This document shows positions 11,206 through 22,690 of a DNA stretch of 64,000 nt, in pieces; the stretch's first letter is position 1, and every line of letters begins with the position of its first letter. The position numbers were made by a program, and so were the translations under genes. A model generated the notes under the pieces. That model ran no database searches. It was not told the DNA's origin and saw only the letters and a list, made by a program, of their open reading frames with translations. The DNA comes from Papio anubis (Eukaryota > Chordata > Mammalia > Primates > Cercopithecidae). Where the stretch lies: assembly GCF_008728515.1 (NCBI RefSeq), contig NC_044991.1, positions 38,458,968-38,522,967 on the forward strand, in the 5' to 3' direction.

Positions 11206-12992
11206 AATTTTGAAATGGAATTAAACATGTCTCTGTAATATTCTATTAGTCTGGAGAAGCAGGGAAACCCCAATCCATTCTGGACACAGCAAGACCCTGG
11301 CCTGGCTAACACAGTTGACAGCATGGAAATGGCCAGGTGAGCAGAAGAAACCTGCTACCCACCACCCCATATGGGAAGACTAGTGACAGAAAGGCCTGGG
11401 GAAATGGATTGTCTTAGAAGGACCACTGCATATTTAGCCAAGTTTTAAGGGCTATCAGTGGCCATCCAGTTTATCTCCTTATTTGAGATCAAAATGCTAG
11501 AAATTGATAAAACTGGTCCTGGGTCCAGTTTTCCAACTTACGCAGTTTCCCTAGAGCAAGCAAGTGCATACTTAATTCCTCAAGGCCTTTTTTCGGTCCC
11601 ATTAAACTCTAAAAGGAAAAAGAATCACTAGCATATTTGGGGTTACGGATTTTATTTCTCCATGGAGAAGGGCTGCTGCTTTTTGAGGGTGGAGGCCCAA
11701 CTTCCTCAAAAAAGATTTGTAAGAGCGTGTCATGGGAGGACTATTCTGAAAAACTTTTAGGGCCTTTGGTAGTTTTTAAATTCTATCAACAGAGGCCCAG
11801 CAGAAGAGGACACAGAAATGGGAACAAAAGTGCATGTCTGCCTCCGGGGAGACACTGCCATTTTCAGGAGGTAAGAAAAAGTGGTGGCTATTTTGCCCAA
11901 AACTTCCTCTCGTTGACTCTCCAGCTGGAGATGAAAAGGCCAGATATGGAGTGAATGCTGGCAGAAGCTTTTATTCATTCCTGTAAAAATAAGAAAGAGG
12001 AACAAAGAACCTGTTGTCCTGGTTGCCCTTGGAGCTGAAAACAGGCAAAAGAAGGAGCCAGGCGGGCTCCAGTCTTGGTCCCGATGCCCTTTGAGCCCGG
12101 GGCACGCACCCTGCTTCACGGAAAGGCAAGCGTTCCATGGATTGGCAGTTTCTAGTATTTAATTGCTTTGGGTTACACTGGTGTTATTTCCTAGCAGATG
12201 AATTCTAACTAAGCAGATATTTTATGGCAGAACCAACTGCCAATATAGCAGCAATGCAAAGCCTACAGAGCACAGAACAGCTCCAATATGCTGCTGGTGA
12301 CATTGTGTGGCCAAGGTTTACTATAAAAAGATAAGCCAGCCACTACTTTGGAAGGTGCTACCCATCAACAAAAACAGAATCAATTTCTAGGAAACTGCAT
12401 TTCTAGGATGATCAAAAACACCCTTGTTACTCAGTGAAAAATCGTACATGATCTACCATTTAAATGGATTGTAATGCAAAAACATCAGAAGGATACACAT
12501 CAAAGCAAAGAATTAAATCAGCCAACCCAACAAACAAACAATCAAAAATGGTTTTATCTTGGAGTGGGGGTGGGGTCGGGGTCAGGGTGCTGTTTATTTT
12601 GATTTTCTGCGTTATGCTTTTTCCACCACGTAGGTGTTTTACTTTTGGCCATCAAAAAAGAAATCTTAAACGTCCCTTTTAAAAACCTTCCTAAAGATAA
12701 CAGATATCACCAGTCAAGATAGACTGAACAGCTCTTTAGGGCATTTTTGATCTTATACTTCTTACTCATTCATTAATGAAATTGATGTACCTCTGACTTA
12801 GAGGTACCTGCTTCCCACCTGAAGTTCTCGGGACATCTGCTGTCCTCCTGTATTCATCTGACATATTCTATTATGTCCCATTTCATTACATGAGACTCAC
12901 TTGTTTATAATTTTTTCCCTCCTTAGGTTGTGTAAATCTTCAGGCTCCACTGTCTTGGTATTTTGATAAATAGGATCCACTGAATAAATATT
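11206..12992. other. Unique intronic sequence
   Basis: About 1.8 kb without recognised repeats. Open frames at 11637-11954 (plus) and 11757-12119 (minus) overlap on opposite strands and match no family I know. Confidence 0.5.
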
Positions 12993-13290
12993 TTCTTTTT
13001 TTTTTTTTGAGACGGAGTCTGGCTCTGTCGTCCAGGCTGGAGTGCAGTAGCCAGATCTCAGCTCACTGCAAGCTCCGCCTCCTGGATTTACGCCATTCTC
13101 CTGCCTCAGCCTCCCGAGTAGCTGGAACTACAGGTGCCTGCCACCTCGCCCGGCTAGTTTTTTGTATTTTTTAGTAGAGATGGGGTTTCACCGTGTTAGC
13201 CAGGATGGTCTCGATCTCCTGACCTCGTGATCCGCCCATCTCGGCCTCCCAAAGTGCTGGGATTACAGGCTTGAGCCACCGCGCCCGGCC
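12993..13290 (-). mobile_element. Young Old World monkey-type AluY
   Basis: Antisense Alu with CACCTCGCCCGGCTAGTTTT and ATTACAGGCTTGAGCCACCG, the complements of Old World monkey AluY variants. AATATTTTCT is present on its left (about 12987-12998) and again after the neighbouring Alu (about 13590-13600), suggesting it inserted at that neighbour's tail. Confidence 0.85.
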
Positions 13291-13587
13291 ATTTTTTTTT
13301 TTTTTTTTTTTGAGACAGAATCTCACTTTGTCACCCAGGCTGAAGTGCAGTGGCTTGATCTCGGCTCACTGCAACCTCCGTCTTCCAGGTTCAAGCAATT
13401 CTCCTGCCTCATTCTGAGTAGCTGGGATTACAGGCACAAGCCACCATGCCCGGCTAATTTTTGTATTTTTAGTAGAGACGGGGTTTCATCATGTTGGCCA
13501 AGCTGGTCTTGAACTCCTGACCTCGTGATCCACCCACCTCAGCTTCCCAAAGTGCTGGGATTACAGGTGTGAGCCACCACACCCAGC
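13291..13587 (-). mobile_element. Alu SINE (older partner of the pair)
   Basis: Antisense Alu from a 21-base T run and GAGACAGAATCTCACTTTG to GAGCCACCACACCCAGC. A small gap is present where CCTCAGCCTCC is reduced to CCTCATTCTGAG. Confidence 0.9.
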
Positions 13588-15118
13588 TAAAATATTTTCT
13601 TTGAGTTTAGTGGTTGCTACATTGGTAAGAGTGTAGCAAAGAGCTGGTCAACCCTCATAGAATTCATTGAAATCATGTTCGGGACACTCCTGATTGAGCT
13701 GAAATATGGAAATATTCTAGGGGATTGGGGGTAAATTGATAAAAGTAATCATGGTAGTGAATCCTCGGTGACATAACCAGAAAATGTCTCACCATATACC
13801 TGTTGCTGCTACACGGACTGCCCTGCAGCAGTAACAGGTTTGTCAGTAAAGCCATCGACGTGTGATGTGTTTACTCTGTGGACATTCATCTAGCTGGATG
13901 TTTATTTGTGAATTTTGCTGAGTCATGTTTTACTTCAGTGGAAAATTATTTAAAAAGCAGCATTAAGTGAAGGTAGGCCTGGTTCAAAAAGCCACAGAGT
14001 CGCTAATGTGGTCACAACTGTCCCCCTTGAGACTTAAGGAAGTGGAGCTCTGGGCACCTTTTCCCCAGGCTGAGGCCGCCATTCTTCCCTTCTCATCTTC
14101 AGTTCTCACCTCTGGGCAAGTGAAGAAGTGAACGATTGTCCAAGGGAGGAGCCATCTGGGTTTCCTGTGGTTATAATGTCAATGTTGTCACATAGCCACT
14201 GAGAAGCTCAGAGCTTCCCAGAAGAGGCCAAAGGTGATGACCAGCTGCTACATTGTAGCATTGAGAAGAGCTGGCCAAGGAATTTTTGAATTCCATGTGT
14301 CATGTCTGGTTCTGTGGTGGGGCAGGAGGAGTATAGACATGGGACCGCAGGCATCCCACAGCAATCCACTTGGGCTAGAGGACACCAGCGAGGTGGCAGC
14401 AGGAGTGATGGCTACAGGAGAGTGGAGGAAGGGACGAGCCACAGCCCTCACTGACCTGCTCTAGCCAGGATCCCAGGGATCCTGAACAGGCAGCCTGGGC
14501 CCAGACAATAGCTTGGGAGGTTGTTCTGCGGATCCCTCTGTTCTGCCTGAGGACAAAGTGATCTTTAGAGACTTGTGTCAGCCTAGAGGGGATGGGTTCA
14601 AGTGATGATGAGAGTGGAACCTACCTCAGGCCTGGTGGGCCTACCCAAAAGAGGCCTGCTTCCCCCAAATGAAAATGGACTGTGAAATCATGCGGGAGGG
14701 AGAGGGGAGTGAAACGCCTTTATGTTCCCGTACTCGCCTGTCTTTGGAGGGATGCAGTGCGAAGAGAGGAAGCAGGAAACTGCATTGGGAGAGAGCAGAG
14801 GACCAGGAGCAAGAAGCCCTCAGTCTCGCCCCTGGCTTATGGGCTTCTATTTGGTAGATTAGCAGAGGCATGGAGGGAGATTTAATCAGCTCCTACTCTA
14901 TTGGCCAAAGATTAAAATAGCTCATGGTAGAACTGGTGGAGGAGGCACGACTGGAGACTGGGGGAAGGACCTCTGCCCTATTTCTTTGCTAGGGAGGAAG
15001 CCTTGGGCCTGTCACACATTTTCAACTTTTTATTTTTTTATGCACCGGTTGGTGGCCCTCTGCAAGAGGTCTCTGATGCATAAACACTTTAAAATCGCTA
15101 AGAGACTTGGCACCCTTC
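13588..15118. other. Unique intronic sequence
   Basis: No exon or named repeat recognised. Open frames near 14234-14464 and 14641-14885 occur on both strands and look like chance. Confidence 0.5.
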
Positions 15119-15265
15119 CTTTATCCATTCAACAAATACTTAGTGAGTGCATTCTCTATGCCAGATACTGTCCCTGGCACTGCAATCCCAAGGTGAAGGA
15201 CAGACCCAGCCCCTGCTCTCACAGAGCTTACCTTCTAGAGATGGGAGGCAGAAAATGCACAGATG

Positions 15266-15568
15266 GACCAGGTGTGGTGGCACACGCTTGTGATCCTAAC
15301 TCTTTGGGAGGTCGAGGCGGGCAGATTGCCTGAGCTCAGGAGTTAAAGAGCAGCCTGGGCAACATGGTGAAATGTCTCCACTAAAATACAAAAAATTAGC
15401 CGGGTGTGGTGGCGTGTGCCTGTAGTCCCAGCTACTCAGGAGGCTGGAGGCACAAGAATTACTTGAACCCGTGAGGCGGAGGCTGCAGTGAGCCAATATC
15501 ATGCCACTATTGCACTCCAGCCTGGGTGATAGAGTGAGAGTCTGTTTGCAAGAAAAAAAAGAAAAAAA
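15266..15568 (+). mobile_element. Alu SINE inside L2
   Basis: Dimeric Alu from CCAGGTGTGGTGGCACACGC to an interrupted A tail. AAAATGCACAG before it and AAAATGGACAG after it form a near-perfect target duplication. Confidence 0.85.
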
Positions 15569-16062
15569 ATGGACAGGAAGCAAGTGAGTATACGTCCTGT
15601 CTGTACAAGTTCTATGAAGAAACATAAAGCCAGGTAAGGGGGTAGAAGAAAAGGAGGGCTCAAGGGTGAAGGCTTCCTGGGGAAGGATGTGCCAGGCAGA
15701 AGGAACAGCAAGTACGAAGGCCAGGAGGCAGGAGCCACATTGGCAAGGAAGTCAGTGGGACTGGAGCTGAGTGATGCGGAGAGACTGTTAGAGAAGAGAT
15801 GGCGGAGGAGGGGGTGCTGGGGTGTCACATCTTGTAGGGTCTTGAAGGCTATGGTAGTAATTTTGGTTTTAGATGCAAAATTATCAAAAGGCTTTGAACA
15901 AAGGAGAGCTGTGTCTTGGACTTAGGTGAACTAAAAGGTTCACTGTGCTGCTTCGCTAATAGCCTGGAGAAAGTGGAACTGGTGGAAGCAGAGGCACCAG
16001 GCAGGGGCTACTGCAGTGGTGCTGGTGACAAGTGGTTCCATCCTGTATCTATTTAAAGGTAG

Positions 16063-16361
16063 AGGCTAGGCACGGCAGCTCACGCCTATAATCCCAGCAC
16101 TTTGGGAGGCTGAGGGGGGTGGATCACTTGAGGCCAGGAGTTTGAGATCAGACTGGCCAACATGGTGGAACCCCAGCTCTACTAAAATTAAAAAATTAGC
16201 CAGGCATTTTTGGCACACACCTGTAATCCCAGCTATGTTGGAAGGCTGAGGCACAAGAATTGCTTGAACCTGGGAGGCAGAGGTTGCAGGAGGCTGAGAT
16301 GTCACCACTGCATTCCAGCTCTGGGCAACAGAGCGAGATTTGTCTCAAAGAAAAATAAAAT
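16063..16361 (+). mobile_element. Alu SINE inside L2
   Basis: GGCTAGGCACGGCAGCTCAC to GTCTCAAAGAAAAATAAAAT. Diverged S- or J-type. Confidence 0.85.
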
Positions 16362-16639
16362 GTAGAGCTGCCTGGATTTGGGGATGGATGGGAGGAGGGC
16401 GGTTATGAGAGGAATAGAGGCATCATGGATGACTGCAAGGCCCAAGACGTTGGAGGCATGGTGACTGGGACGGGGAAGACCCAGGAAGGAACGCACCTGT
16501 GAAGGAACCCTGCCTGAGTGGGCAGTTGGTTACCAACCTCTGGACTCAAAGACAGGATCAGCCAAGGGAGTATAAGTTGGGAATAACCAATGTATACATG
16601 GTATCAGAGCCACAAGACCGGGTGGGATAAGCTAGGAAA

Positions 16640-16862
16640 TTACTCCACAGACCTCTTTTTAAAACTACATATAGTGTGTCTATTACCGTGTGTCAGGAAC
16701 CATGCTGAGTCCCTGACAGCTATTAACTCACTTAATCGTCCCAACAACCCTGTGAGGTAACTCTGTTATTATTCCCATTTTAATGGTAAGAATACTGAGG
16801 CACAGATATTTTTTAAAGTACCTTGTACAAAGTTAGTGGTAGAGAGGAGAGGTGTGAAGAGT
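16640..16862 (-). mobile_element. MIR SINE
   Basis: ATTAACTCACTTAATCGTCC, CAACAACCCTGTGAGGTAAC, TTATTATTCCCATTTTAATG, AATACTGAGGCACAGATA and AAAGTTAGTGGTAGAGAGGA are the antisense MIR core and tail. It is interrupted by the Alu at 16878. Confidence 0.8.
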
Positions 16863-16877
16863 GAAAAGGAGTGGCTC

Positions 16878-17185
16878 GGCCGGGCGCAGTGGCTCACACC
16901 TGTAATCTCAGCACTTTGGGAGGATGAGGTGGGAGGATCCCTTAAGCTTAGGGGTCTGAGACCCACCTAGGCAACACAGAGAGACCCCAATCTCTATCAA
17001 AAATAAAAAAAAAAATTAGCTGGGTGTGGTGGCGGGCACCTGTGGTCCCAACGACGTGGGAGGCTGAGACAGGAAGATCGCTTGAGCCAAGGAGGTCAAG
17101 GCTGCTTTGAGCCAGGATTGTGCCACTGAACTCCAGCCTGGGTGACAGAGTGAGACTCCGTCTCAAAACAAACAAACAAAAAATA
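16878..17185 (+). mobile_element. Alu SINE with clear target duplication
   Basis: GGCCGGGCGCAGTGGCTCAC to an A-rich tail of CAAACAAACAAA. GAAAAGGAGTGGCTC (16863-16877) and GAAAAGGAGAGGCTC (17186-17200) flank it, one mismatch in 15. Confidence 0.95.
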
Positions 17186-17200
17186 GAAAAGGAGAGGCTC

Positions 17201-20187
17201 AAAGTGTGATCTCCAGGTTCTCCAGGGCTGGAGTTTAGGGAGAAAAAGAAGAACCAGTCAGGGCACTGGGGGCAGCAGCAGGACAGCTAAGAGGATCCCA
17301 GGGAGGTGTGGGGTCCCAGAAGTCAAGCCAAGCAAGTGTCCCAAAAAGGAGGGCAGATGGACCATGGCAGACGACGCTGATAGGAGACAGGCTGGGAGGT
17401 GGGCACTGGCCACCGGGCCAAAACTGACATCTTCACTTTCCCTAGCCTCATTCTGAATGAACTTCCTTCCATTTTGATTGTAGGCAACAAACCACAGTAG
17501 TATTATCAAGACCTGTGACTTTATCACCAACAGAAACCACAGAGGTTTCACCGTCGTCACAGCTGTTACAGAGATTGTGTCATTTATGCCTATCTGTCAC
17601 GTGTAAAAAAGAAGCGCCTATGCCATGAAAGCACACACTGAAACACACACTGAAATCTTCTGATCACTGGACTTCACTATAATTGTTTTTCCCATGACAT
17701 CCTGTAGATCTTATTTTATGCATTTAAAAGATTATTCAGAGAAGGAGTCCATGGCACAAGAAAAAGTTAAAGATCAAGGTCATCCCAATGTTAACCATGA
17801 AAGAGCAACCAAACACTAACACAGCTAGAGGAATAGTGATTCCTAACCTAGGGGACTAGCTTGGTGCTTAATCTGGTATTCCATCAACTAAGGAACCATA
17901 GACATTTCGTGGTGGCTGTGGTGGGATAGGCGACTCCCTGTCCCAGCTCACACTCACAGAGTACGAAGCGCAGAGGAAGCTGACTGCCATGCATTTCCTG
18001 CAGCCATCAGATGTGCAGAGCCAGGGGCTGGGGGGTGCTCACTACTTCCTTCTGCAGGGGTTTTGCTGAAAGCAACTCTGCTACCTACTGGTCTGCTTTC
18101 CTCTTCCCTCCTCTCCCCTTTGGCTGCTGCTCTGTGGCAGGCTGAATTGTGGCCACAGCTATACTTTTCCTTGATCTTGGAAATAACCGAACTGGCCCTC
18201 CTGACAGCTCCATTGGATAAACTGGAGAAATTAAAAGCAAACCCACTACTTCTTAAAAATCAGCAAGAGACTCTAGCACAGAAGTCAAAACTATGTAGCT
18301 TTTCCCCCACAGCACACAGTTTCCACATCAGTCAAATGCAGACCCAAAGAGCTTTCCCTCCTAGGAGTGTTAGGAAGATGCCATAAGTTAGTCGCTATAA
18401 GCAACTTAGAACAGTAGTTTAACATGAACAGTGTTGCCACATGGCCAACATGACCTATGTTGTTAAATAAAGACAACTCATCTTGCTTTTTCCTCTTTCA
18501 TTTCCGTTAAAAAAAAAAAGCCAAGGAAAATGCCTCTGCAAATTTATCAATTCATGAATTAAGCAACATAGCATTCAAAGTGACATTCATCTGGGAAAAA
18601 AGGCTATTGTGGACTGCTTACAGTTATTCTTACATCTGAAAAGGAAAAGATGGAAGGAAATGTGAAAGATTAAGCAACCACCCGGCTCTCACTCTAATAC
18701 CCACCGGAGTCAGAAAACAAGATCTCGATGGCCCCTCACATGTTCAGAACGTCCTTCTTACACCCCTAAAATCCCCCGTGCTGATATGCAGGGGAAGGGT
18801 TTCTGCCGCTCTGTGTCCGGGTGTCTGTCATCTGTGGAGCTTGGGGTTGATCTCACAGAGCCACCTTTCCTGGCTATGAGAGAAATCAGTGCTACCAAAG
18901 CTCTCTTTTCTGTTGTTATCAGCCTAGACTCCCAATTAAATTTTAGCTCAACAAGGCACAGGATAAAGAGAAATTCCCTGGCTAAAGTTCCACGATGTTT
19001 GAAACTACTCTGGAGGTGAGGCAGAGAGTCACTACCTGAAAATCATTGTGCATTTGTCTAGTTTACGGGGAAAAAATAAGACTTTCACATTGAGGCCAAG
19101 AACAATCATACAATGCTGGGTGTGCTGAAAGGAGCAAGGGGACCATCTGGTCCACCCCCATCGTTCTGTAGAGAAGGAAAGGAAAGGGAAGGCACAGAGA
19201 ATTAAGGGTGAGTACTGTTCCCCCAGAGACATCGGGTGTCAAAGTACCACCTTGCAGCTGCGAAGTGCTGGAAGGGATGGTGCTCTCTCCCCTCAGCGTA
19301 TGGCGGGGAACTAGTCGGGCTGGTTTGAAACTTGCCTGGACAACCAGAACCATCTGGCTGGCCTGCCTGTTGCATGACTCGCAAGCAAAACCCACTCCAT
19401 AAATCAGCCTCACACTGCTCCAGGCAGGCTCAGCCCCACTTTCTGGGAGAAAGGGGAAGCTGTAAATGAATCTGGCCTCTAAGGCACGAAGTGTCTGTGT
19501 CTTTTTACAGCCATTATATTGTTATCTTGTTAGCATCAAAGTTGGAAGAGGTCACCTTCAACTCCCCACCACCCCCCGACTTTTGCACCCCTTTTCTCCA
19601 GGTACAGACTAATCCCTTGCCTCCTATTCAGACAGCATGCAGTACTTGCACAGGTATCGGCTTCAACAGCACAGCACGCCGTCTTCCCTTTGTATCTAAT
19701 TTACAACCACATCCAGTTTCCAATCGCTAAATGGCTTTTCAGGTTAATGGTTTTGGAGACTGCTGGGGTTTTTTCTGACCTGAGAATGCAAAATGAGTCC
19801 ATCCTCTTTAGCTGCTCCCCTGTAAGCCTTCTGGAGACTCACACGGCTACACTGAATTCTACTTTGCACACGCTGGATCTCGCTGCGTTACTGTTTCCAT
19901 CATTGGGAGTAGGTGGATATGGCACAGACAATTTTAGGTTTCCGGGTTCTGGTGCCAGGAGGAATCGAGAGAGTGTAAAGTTCAAGTGCCTTCAAAGTGA
20001 TTAAAAGAAACAAGCAGACAACTAGTTCCTAGGCCACTCCCACCTCCTACAGAGGATTTCATCTAGAGCTGCCACCACACTCCCAGTTCCCGGACTTCTG
20101 AGGAGTGACTGCAAGTCAGCCCTTGGCAGTGCCAGGGTTCACTCGATCTCTTTCTCGCACCCATCACCTAACCGTGTCTCTGGTCAC
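17201..20187 (-). other. RIN2: RIN2 intron downstream of the coding exon
   Basis: Mostly unique sequence on the 3' side of the RIN2 exon. A weak MIR/L3-like patch lies near 19140-19210 (ACCATCTGGTCCACCCCCAT). I searched for the exon that should begin by completing the split AGC codon and encode SMVRHKDGG... and did not find it down to base 1, so this intron appears to extend beyond the window. Confidence 0.55.
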
Positions 20188-20189
20188 CT
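20182..20189 (-). promoter_or_regulatory. RIN2: RIN2 exon 5' splice site (donor)
   Basis: The minus strand reads AG|GTGACC, an acceptable U1 donor with G at +5 replaced by C but an intact GT and upstream CAG. Confidence 0.7.
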
Positions 20190-20288
20190 GTGGGTTTCAG
20201 CGGGTTCCAGGCCATTTTCCAGGCTGACATCTGTCCGCACCATCTCCTGTTTCAGTTCTCCGATCTCCGAGGCAATTGTGTCAATGAG
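20188..20288 (-). CDS. RIN2: Internal coding exon of RIN2 (Ras and Rab interactor 2)
   Basis: Read on the minus strand, the exon is 101 bp: CTC ATT GAC ACA ATT ... ACC CAC AG. It gives 33 residues beginning LIDTIASEIGELKQEM and ending LEPAETH, plus two bases of a split serine codon. This matches the N-terminal part of RIN2 that precedes the SH2 domain, as I remember the human protein. RIN2 (about 895 residues) binds active Ras and is a guanine nucleotide exchange factor for RAB5 through its VPS9 domain, acting in early endocytosis; loss of function in people causes a connective-tissue disorder (MACS/RIN2 syndrome). The exon is bounded by a canonical AG acceptor (20289-20290) and GT donor (20186-20187), and the frame is open throughout. 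The part encoded here is charged and probably helical, with no catalytic residue. The start-codon exon is not visible to the right. It is unlikely to be RIN1 or RIN3, whose N-termini differ. Confidence 0.87.
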
Positions 20289-20320
20289 CTATTCAAAGAC
20301 AAAAATAGTATGACGTCAGG
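20289..20320 (-). promoter_or_regulatory. RIN2: RIN2 exon 3' splice site with branch point overlapping a CRE octamer
   Basis: On the minus strand the intron ends TACTATTTTTGTCTTTGAATAG. A CTGAC branch-point match puts the branch adenine at 20316, 28 bases from the exon, an ideal distance. The same bases form a perfect palindromic CRE, TGACGTCA, at 20311-20318. The splice-site reading is well supported; a CREB role is only inference. Confidence 0.7.
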
Positions 20321-20501
20321 AAGTGGAGAGGCGTGGCATGCCCACAGCGCCCGGGGAGCTCAGGCTCTTCAGTAGGAACAGAGATGACCATCTTTTTCTA
20401 TTTCTTTTTTTTTTTTTTTAATCTTGGCTCTGTGAATTTCCTCTGGCCAGAGGAAAAAATAAAGGGGGAGGAGGCAGCTTCTCCTTAGAAAGGGGAAGAA
20501 C

Positions 20502-20595
20502 TTAGGTTTCGGTATTGTAATAAGGAAAAGAATATGATATCCAGTTTGTTAGGTTTCAGTATTGTAATAAGGAAGACAATATAACACCCAGTTAG
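20502..20595. repeat. Tandem duplication, 47-bp unit x 2
   Basis: TTAGGTTTCGGTATTGTAAT... (20502-20548) is repeated as TTAGGTTTCAGTATTGTAAT... (20549-20595) with about eight differences. It lies about 215 bp from the RIN2 exon on the upstream side. Confidence 0.85.
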
Positions 20596-20984
20596 CTTTC
20601 TCAACATGAATATAGACAGAATAAATACATCCTGGCAAAATCGGGCCTCAATATCCATTTGGCAAGGGAAACAATCCAAAGGAACCCCCTTTGAAGGACT
20701 GAAATTCATACAATCATTATTTTGGTTATAGAAGTGAGCTTCTTGAAAAGACATATCCAGCATACACACTGATTTCTGAAGACATCAAAATGATTTCTTG
20801 TTCTATTTTTGCACTGCTGTGGAGAGAAGATTGTTGGGGAAAGGGAGGAGAAAGGACTCAGTGAGGCTGGGGTGGGTGAGTAGGGAGGAGGGGAAGTGGG
20901 CCCCAGGGCCATCTAGGGGAAAAGGTGGCCCCATCTCAGATCCCCACCTATCCGTGCACCTGCATCTGACCCTTCAGACTGGTC

Positions 20985-21078
20985 TAAACTCTTTCGCTCT
21001 CCTATTCACTCATTCAACAGAGTCTTTCCCGGCGCGTACTAGGCACTGTAAGTGTAGAGTAGCTGTTCTCAAGGGTGC
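20985..21078 (-). mobile_element. L2 LINE 3' end fragment
   Basis: CCTATTCACTCATTCAACAG followed by GTACTAGGCACTGTAAGTG is the antisense L2 terminus. Confidence 0.6.
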
Positions 21079-21099
21079 CACTCTGCTCACTATTTTTTG

Positions 21100-21178
21100 A
21101 AAACATAGTAATTTTTCATACAAATGTTATTTACATCTACAAAAACATAGTAATTTTTCATACAAATGTTATTTACAT
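21100..21178. repeat. Perfect tandem duplication, 37 bp identical, period 42
   Basis: The 37 bases from AAAACATAGTAATTTTTCAT to TGTTATTTACAT occur at 21100-21136 and, without any difference, at 21142-21178, separated by CTACA. Confidence 0.95.
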
Positions 21179-21318
21179 TAACATGTAATAGGTCCATTAT
21201 TGTTTTAAAATAAGCATTTTAAAATTTCTTCATTTAAATTTCTAATATAGCAACTATTTATAGATATGATTCACACACACGTAAGTTCTTTGGGGTCCTC
21301 AATAATTTTTAAGAGCAT

Positions 21319-21624
21319 TGGCCGGGCATAGTGGCTCATGCCTGGAATCCCAGCACTTTGGGAGGCCGAGGCAGGCGGATCACTTGAGGTCAGGAGGTCA
21401 AGACCAGCCTGGCCAACATGGCAAAACCCCATCTGTACATAAATACAAAAAAAATTAGCCGGGCGTGGTGGTAGGCGCCTGTAAGTCCCAGCTACTCCAG
21501 AGGCTGAGGCAGGAGAATCACTTGAACCTAGGAGGTGGAGGCTGCAGTGAGCCGAGATCATGCCACCACACTCCAGTCTGGGCGACAGAGTGAGGCTCCA
21601 TCTCAAAAAAATAACAACAATAAT
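21319..21624 (+). mobile_element. Alu SINE with perfect 18-bp target duplication
   Basis: GGCCGGGCATAGTGGCTCAT to an A-rich AACAACAATAAT tail. AATAATTTTTAAGAGCAT is found at 21301-21318 and 21625-21642. It is the nearest Alu upstream of the RIN2 exon and is antisense to the gene. Confidence 0.95.
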
Positions 21625-21789
21625 AATAATTTTTAAGAGCATCAAGGGGTCCCGAGGCTAAGAAGTTTGAGAACCACTGCTCTCACTAAAGAGAAATGTT
21701 GTCTTGTCTCAAGTAGCTTTTATCTCACCCAGACTCTGGGAGGGAAAGTTCATTTGTGCTTAAAGCTTGTTCTAAAATGTGACCTCATC

Positions 21790-22690
21790 TATTCACTCAT
21801 TATTTCGACTTTTATGGGCTTTTGCTTCATGCCAGGCACTACAAATGGGCAGTGGAGCTGAGAAGATCTCAGTTCTGGAGATGAGATTCTGGTGGGGCAG
21901 AAAGACACCAGAACCAAGCACTGAGCAGTTCCAGAATGAAGACAGATGAAGGTAATGCTGTGGGAGCAACGAAGGGGCCACATGGACCAGGGCGGGTGGG
22001 TCAGGCCAAGTCTTTTTTAAGTGATAGAGCCTTGAATGACAAGAATGCCATAAAAAGATCAAAGGAAGAGCCCTCCACATGGAGAGAAAGTTCTGGAGCT
22101 GAGGAAGGTGTGCCGGAGGAGAAGCAGGCAGGGATCAGATCTTGCCAACTTCTAGATCATAGCATTCATCACTTTGAGTCTTCTGTGGTAAGAACCACTG
22201 GAAGGTCTTAAGTAGGGGAATGGCATTTTACAAGTGTTTTATGGTCTAAACCGATCACCTTGGCACTGAGGTGGTTGGAAAGGGTGAGACGAGAAACAGG
22301 AAGACCAGCTAGGAGCAACTACAGTGGTCTAGGCAAGAGATGATGTAGCTTGGACCAAGGTGGTAGCAGTGGAACTAGAAAGAAGGGGGGAATTTAGGAA
22401 CTATTTGACATAGAAATTGATATAATTTGATGGATTGAATGTGGGGGTGGTGGAAAGAGAAGAATCAAGGATGGTTCCCAAGTGTTTGGTTTGAGCAATT
22501 AATAAATGGCATTGCCCTTGACTGAGATGGGAGCAATGGGGAGGAATTAGACCTGAGAAGGAAACCACGTTGAACTTTGGGCAGGTTAAATTTTATTTCA
22601 GTTGCTTATCAGCCATCAAATAAATCTGTAAAGTAGCTTCTGACACTCTGCAAGGAGATTTTTCTACATTTGGAAGTCACTGGCACGTGT
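21790..22690 (-). mobile_element. L2 LINE 3' region, long copy
   Basis: Antisense L2: TTCACTCATTATTTCGACTT, ATGCCAGGCACTACAAATGG, TAGAGCCTTGAATGACAAGA, CTACAGTGGTCTAGGCAAGA, TAGCTTGGACCAAGGTGGTA and TTGAACTTTGGGCAGGTTAA occur in the same order as in the copy at 15119-16500. No intact reading frame remains. Confidence 0.75.

Larger units (their letters stand above)
15119..16500 (-). mobile_element. L2 LINE 3' region, split by two Alus
   Basis: The antisense L2 end starts at TTTATCCATTCAACAAATAC and continues through TATGCCAGATACTGTCCCTG and CACAGAGCTTACCTTCTAGA. After the Alu at 15266 it resumes with AGGCTTCCTGGGGAAGGATG, GCCAGGCAGAAGGAACAGCA, GTCTTGAAGGCTATGGTAGT and GGCTTTGAACAAAGGAGAGC, and a last part follows the Alu at 16063. 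It is diverged and non-coding. Confidence 0.75.
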
